The position numbers and the translations under genes were made by a program. Below, piece after piece: positions 58,959 through 64,000 of a DNA stretch of 64,000 nt. The notes under the pieces were generated by a model that worked only from the letters and a program-made list of their open reading frames with translations, ran no database searches and was not told where the DNA came from. The stretch is from Hexactinellida sp. DTS-2022 (Eukaryota; Porifera; Hexactinellida). Each line of letters opens with the position of its first letter. The first letter of the stretch is position 1. The stretch is taken from NCBI GenBank assembly GCA_028753945.1, contig JAPNXP010000013.1:3782001-3846000 (forward strand), in the 5' to 3' direction.

Positions 58959-60199
58959 TTCAATTATGCAATTATTTCGTGGTTTCGATGAATAACTATA
59001 TTTATGAATAATTCAATTAGATTCAGTGTTATTTCGATTCAAGGTATTGTTGATATTATAATCACAATAAAGAATTCTAGTATATATGAATAATTAATTT
59101 ACATTCAATAGCTATTACTATACAAATCTATTTTTGATATCATAGTTACAATAAGTTATTATATTGTAAATGAATAATTCAATTTGATTCAATAGCTGCT
59201 ACTATATAAATCGATTTCTAATACATAGTTGTATTAAAGTTTTCTCCTATATGAAAATTCAATTTCACTCAACAGTTATTCAATTTCAGAACGATTTCTG
59301 ATATTCAAACAATGGATTAATGAGATGGAATATCTATTTGTATAAATATTTGTCTATGTGTGTGCTTGGTGCCCGAAATGTATTAGAGTATAAGGGGGGT
59401 TTTTTATAACGCATTAATAATGGAAATATAAACTTAATCCCATATGTCATTCTAAGTAATAAGTATGCTGATTTCAATTTCAAAACGATAACTGATATAT
59501 AAACAATGGATAAAGAGATGGAATTTCTAGTTTATGACTATTCGTTTGTGTGCTTGTTTGGTGCCCGAATTGTATTAGAGTGATAGGGGGTTCTAAAACG
59601 CATTTATAATGGAAATACAGTGGAACTCGCTTAGTACGTACTCGCTTAGTACGTACTCGGCTTAAGACGTACTCTCGGGAATTACGTACTGTTCTCTAAT
59701 AACCGATTTTTCCTCCTATCTGATCCATTATAAATGATTCGGTTAATACGTACTCGGATAAGACGTACCTCGGATAAGACGCACCAATTTTTATTCCCAA
59801 TTAAATAAAATGTATGTATTTTAATTCTGTTAGTACGTACACTAGAAGTAATTATTTCGACTTATGGATTATGCATACGGATAAGACGTACTCGGTTAGT
59901 ACGTACTTTTTCTTGTCTCCCAAGGTGGTACGTCTTAACCGAGTTCTACTGTATAAACTTAAACTCAAGATGGTTTAAGATAAAAATAAACTTCAAATTC
60001 AACAATAATTCCTTTGTCCCGTACAAATTATTGAATGAGTCTAAACACCATGTGATGTTCATGACATGGCGAAAAAAATCCAAAATTGCAGCCTGTGTCG
60101 ACAGCATGTTCCATTTGAGGCACTATCAATAGACCAAGACCAAAATATAGTGCCACCAAAGGAACATGCGTCGGCACAGGCTGCAATTTTGGATTTTTA
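58959..60199. repeat. Array unit 12, head-truncated, with MITE
   Basis: Begins in mid-body (CAATTATGCAATTATTTCGT) straight after the unit 11 hairpin; contains the MITE at 59618-59951; hairpin 60072-60199. Confidence 0.78.
59618..59951. mobile_element. pogo-like MITE, 334 bp (GTACGT family)
   Basis: CAGTGGAACTCGCTTAGTAC to the complement of CAGTAGAACTCGGTTAAGAC, TA on both sides. Inverted relative to the copy at 31949-32358; it has a small duplication of CTCGCTTAGTACGTA at its left end. Confidence 0.87.
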
Positions 60200-60206
60200 T
60201 TTTATT

Positions 60207-61572
60207 TCTCTGTGTCGCCTCCCCAGGCTAAACCATAAGTGCTAGAGCTCTGAGATTTTCAGGGTAGGTGTCTGGTTATTGATTAATGTGCACTTCGTGG
60301 CCTGATTTTTCAATTTCGACTTGGGAAAATTTTTAACGGGACTTTTAAGCTTTTTTTGTCCCATAAGAAAATAAAAGCAATAACAAGAAAAAAATTCAAA
60401 TCATTAGCTTCAGAAAAGTATTTTGGAACTGATAGCTCTTCACGATTTGTTAAATTCGTCCTCACTTTCCCGATAATTAGGCTCAAAGTTGCCACAATTC
60501 ACCCTTAACTTTCTAAAATCGTAAATTCATTAATATTCAATTATGCAATTATTTCGTGGTTTCGATGAAGATCTACTATTTATGAATAATTCAATTGATT
60601 CAGTGTTATTTCGATTCAAGTTATTGTTGATATAATAATCACAATAAAGAATTCTTGTATATATGAATAATTAATTTACATTCAATAGCTATTTCTATAC
60701 AAATCAATTTCTGATATCATAGTTACAATAATTTATTCTATTTATATGAATAATTCAATTTGATTCAATAGCTGTTGCTATATAAATCGAATTCTAAATA
60801 CAATAGTTGTATTGATGTTTTCTCCTATATGAAAATTCAATTTCACTCAACAGTTATTCAATTTCAGAACGATTTCTGATATTCAAACAATGGATTAAAT
60901 ATCTATTTGTATAAATATTTTTCTATGTGTGTGCTTGGTGCCCGAAATGTATTAGGGTGTAAGGGGGGGTTTATAACGCTTTTATTTCAAGTTGTAATCA
61001 TTATATTGATTCAACTTGTCAGATCGAGTAGGCTTCGATTTTCTAATTGAAAATTATGGTTATATATTCCAAAACAACGACAAATTTTGTGAATATATAT
61101 CCTTCTTCAAGAATACTCTTAAACAATATTAATATACTGACGTAATTAAATATAATTAACTGTCTATAATTGACATAATATTATATAGATGCTTCCAATT
61201 TGTTTATTAAGGATCATCGAGTGTGCGGAATATATAATTCAAATGGGTTGGTGGTGGTGGGTGATCACCCAACAAGGCATATTAATATGCTGAGTCATCA
61301 CATATTATTTTCTACTGAAACTTGAATATCTTTGAAATGAAGTGAGCTAAAATGAAACTTCCAACTCTCTTAAGTTAAGGGTCTTAACATTCCGAAACAC
61401 CTATCTGAATTAATTTAACACCTTCATAGTGATGATGACATCTTGAAAAAAAATCCAAAATTGCACCTGTGCTGACAGCATATTCCATTGGAGGCACTAT
61501 CAATAGACCACCACCAAAATATAGTGCCACCAAAGGAACATGCGTCGGCACAGCTGCAATTTTGGATTTTTG
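60207..61572. repeat. Array unit 13, chimeric, last of the array
   Basis: Head TCTCTGTGTCGCC; switches body type after about 60985, as in unit 11; hairpin 61446-61572. The P copy 3 flank follows directly. Confidence 0.78.
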
Positions 61573-61694
61573 AACTTGGTATTCTCGAATTTAACGTTCT
61601 TCCTTTATGATCATGTTATTTTATATTATTTACATCTCCCTTTCGATTTGCTCCTTGTGTATTTCTAACATTTTCTTATATATATTAGCTTGTC
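61573..61694. promoter_or_regulatory. 5' flank of P copy 3
   Basis: About 120 bp of AT-rich sequence between the last hairpin and the THAP start codon. A TATATATTAG stretch at 61679-61688 is the only TATA-like feature. No P-type inverted repeat is visible, so the array may have replaced the element's left end. Confidence 0.3.
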
Positions 61695-64000
61695 ATGCCC
61701 AACAAGTGTTCGGCCCCCGGATGTCGGAGTAATTACGCAGGAGAACCGCATACTCCAGTATTTAAGTTGCCAAGTGGTCCACCTGAGTTCGTTAATCGTT
61801 GGCTCCGATCGCTCTGTAGAGAAGATATCGTTGACTTAAAAATGTGTTTGTATGTTCGAAACATTTTCTCGACGAAGAAATTCAGACCAGCTTTTCAATC
61901 CTTCAACCTGATGGATCACACTTAGAAGTACCTGCTAAGCCGAAATTGCACAAAGAAGCGGTGCCAAGATTCCTACCCGGCTGTCCACCTCATCTTTCTT
62001 CGTCATCTGACACCAAACTTTTGAGATTTGATCGATCTTTGAGAGAACAGCAATTGATTGATACTGCTATAGATGAGAGTCTAATACACTATAACCGAGA
62101 CAAAGAGCTTTTTCAAATCACCACACTGCAAGACTTAGTATCCAAAACAAAGCACTTGGATTTGCCTAATCATTGGATAGTTTGGATTTCTGAGGATAAT
62201 TCCTTTAATTTGATCAAACCTTCTATAACAAGTAACAGTTTGATTTCGATTCTATGCTCCTTAACCATTACCGAAACATTACATACTATTGGTTTCTATG
62301 AAGGTGTACGCATTACTCTTTCTCTCACTAGGATAAATGATATTCATCAACTTAACATTTTGCTTAAAGAAGTTGAACACCATTCTATCCCAGTTAATTC
62401 CCCTGAGACACTCCAACACCATGTCAGAGAAGCACCAAAAGCATTCATCAAGCAATCGACTTACTCCCGCCTTCAATTAGCGAAGATTCTGGGAACCAAC
62501 AGCTTGTATTATTACGTCTTCAGTCCATTCTTTGCTAACTGGACAACGTTTTGATCGCGAAAACTATGAGGCGATACAACATCGAAACTCTTGTCTTATA
62601 TCTCAAATGCCAGCTTATCTCGCCAGTTTGCTATAGATATCTTCAATCCTTGGACTGTCTATCATTGCCACATCTTTCCACACTTAAACGCTTGTATTCA
62701 AATTTTGGTTTGGATGCTGAGTTTACCAACTATCTCAAACAATCTGCCACTCAGTTCAACAAATGGGAGCGAAATGTTGTAATTCAGATGGATGAAATTC
62801 ACGTAAAATCAACTTTTACATACAAGGGAGGTAAGGTAATAGGATCTTCTTTGAATCCTACTGATTCAGCAAAAACCGTTTTTGCCTTCATGGTATCAAG
62901 TTTGTCGAAAAGATGGTCCAGTATTGTTCGTTTACTGCCCTGTGCCAACTCATCTGCTGGTGTACTCTTTCCAATTATCAAAGAGGTTATTCAAGACGTA
63001 GAAGCATGTGGACTCTCTGTTCAAGTTTTGTTACCGATAATTACCCTATGAACGTGAACATTTTCAAGTTGTTTTCTCCTAACCGAATCCTAGAGCCTAT
63101 CGTTCCTCACCCTATGGACTTAAATCGACCATTATTTTTGCTTTTCGACTTCGTTCACATACTCAAATCGAGCCGTAATAACTGGCTAAATCAAACAGAT
63201 TACAATAAAACGTTTACTTAGTATCCAGATTATGAGAAGATCCAAGTTACGAACACTGCAGTTTTTGAAGAGATTCGACGATTGTACAAAAGTGACCAAC
63301 ACTCTGTTGCTAAATTAGCTCCAAGGTTAACCTCTAAAGCTTGTTGGCCTTCCACATTTGAAAGACAAAATGTTTCTTTAGCCTTAAGGATATTTGATGA
63401 ATCAACAACCGCTGCATTGAATGTTAGCTACCAATCGCGCAGGGTTGTATCAACTCATTTTGAGTTGGCAAAACAACTCATTTTTGTCTGCCAACTCATT
63501 CAAATTTCCTTCACCAACTCATTCAACTCATTCATTTTGCTATTACCAACTCATTCAACTCATTCAAGAAAATGAGTTGATTCTCCCAACTCATTTTTTA
63601 TTAAACTAATTGTAACTAACGTATATCTTAAATCTTTAGTTTATTAATACATTTACAGCTGCATAGGTCGGCTCTCAAAAGTGATCCGGCCAAATTTGGA
63701 TCTCCCTGGGCATTAATGTTACGACAAAGTGAAAGTTGTCTGGCCATGGTCAGAAGTAGGTTTGTATCAACTCATTTTGAGTTGGCAAAACAACTCATTT
63801 TTTGTCTACCAATTCAACTCATTCATTTTGCTGTCACCAACTCATTCAACTCATTCATTTTGCTGTTACCAACTCATTCAACTCATTCAAGAAAATGAGT
63901 TGATTCTGCCAACTCAAAATGAGTTGATACAACCCTGCAATCGCGATACCACCTTTCTACAAATTCACAAACTGCAGACTTTATTACCATTATATGTAAT
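61695..64000 (+). pseudogene. THAP/P-type transposase, copy 3, cut by the window edge
   Basis: Best-preserved copy. A THAP finger from the Met at 61695 (CSAPGCRSNY, VFKLP) continues after a one-base shift near 61845 (CSKHFLDEEI). The linker runs to about 62554. After another shift, 62551-63030 has RRYNIETLVLYLKCQLISPVCYRYL and the first catalytic acid in IQMDEIHVKS. A shift near 63030 leads to VTDNYPMNVNIFKLF (second acid region) and HILKSSRNNWL. A stop at about 63219 and the hAT MITE at 63440 interrupt it. Coding resumes in the same frame at 63946 (YHLSTNSQTADFI) and leaves the window. P transposases bind DNA through THAP and cut through an RNase-H-like core. Confidence 0.8.
63440..63937. 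mobile_element. hAT MITE, 498 bp, with perfect 8-bp duplication
   Basis: Ends CAGGGTTGTATCAACTCATT and its exact complement. CAATCGCG flanks both sides (63432-63439 and 63938-63945). The interior is dominated by AACTCATTCA and AAAATGAGTTG repeats, present as two similar halves (63446-63600 and 63760-63930) around a short unique centre. Confidence 0.95.

Larger units (their letters stand above)
44970..61572. repeat. Array of hairpin-capped repeat units, about 16.6 kb
   Basis: About 13 head-to-tail units of 0.3-1.6 kb. A unit starts after a T or TTA run with TCCGT-type sequence, continues through an AT-rich body, and ends in a ~125-bp hairpin opening AAAAATCCAAAATTGCAG and closing with the complement. 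Arms are about 52 nt with a ~18-20 nt loop (CAATAAACCACCAACAAAAT). Hairpins start near 46502, 47943, 49225, 50659, 51480, 52322, 54266, 55751, 57195, 58832, 60072 and 61446. Frames inside are short and follow the hairpin, so they are not genes. Helitron/Helentron origin is possible but not shown. Confidence 0.85.

Noticed and set aside
47849-61572. Recurring small frames reading VPTHVPLVALYFVGG or similar
   Set aside because: Each lies across the terminal hairpin and reads its arms; occurs on both strands because the arms are complementary.

Overview
The window is AT-rich eukaryotic DNA from an invertebrate animal. A sponge or another early-branching metazoan fits best: there is a single-exon ankyrin-ROCO GTPase, short GT-AG introns, and a dense mix of Ginger, KDZ/Zisupton, P/THAP, hAT, pogo and palindromic foldback elements. 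No prokaryotic signature, rRNA or tRNA gene was recognised. The species call is an inference.

Layout. 1-3.3 kb: a partial unidentified reading frame at the left edge, a 22-bp tandem repeat, and one hAT-type element nested in another. 3.3-6.2 kb: an intact 979-codon ankyrin-ROC-COR gene on the minus strand, the only convincing host gene. 6.5-15.45 kb: a three-level nest. A palindromic element with TAA target duplication (C) is split by a Ginger transposon with GACC duplication (B), which is split by a second Ginger (A). A carries an integrase spliced to a USP/USPL1-like cysteine protease; B carries an integrase spliced to an OTU protease. 15.6-20.4 kb: another integrase-type DNA transposon (D) with 165-bp inverted repeats and a KRBA2-like integrase/zinc-finger gene, itself carrying four small MITEs. 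20.9-26.2 kb: a hAT MITE, a C48 (Ulp1-like) protease + PHD gene on plus, and a convergent KDZ/Zisupton transposase on minus. 26.6-30.5 kb: a large intron-poor PIN-like nuclease/CXC gene with three lesions, flanked by palindromic-element arms. 30.5-36.4 kb: MITEs laid over a decayed P-type transposase on minus.

36.4-44 kb: two copies of a THAP/P-type transposon on plus. The first has recognisable inverted repeats and a 7-bp duplication but has lost its catalytic core; the second is split by a hAT element. A third copy (61.7 kb to the end) keeps most of the core and is split by a hAT MITE with a perfect 8-bp duplication. Between copies two and three lies a ~16-kb array (45.0-61.6 kb) of about 13 head-to-tail units of ~0.8-1.5 kb. 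Twelve of these end in a ~125-bp hairpin. A separate ~54-bp palindrome-bearing element recurs 13 times, mostly beside TTA or T runs.

Themes. Nearly everything except the ROCO gene is mobile DNA, and target duplications allow insertion order to be read. Three different ubiquitin/SUMO-type protease folds (USP/USPL1-like, OTU, Ulp1/C48) sit in three transposons within 18 kb. The hairpin-capped array is the least explained structure. All similarities were judged by eye; no database search or alignment program was run.
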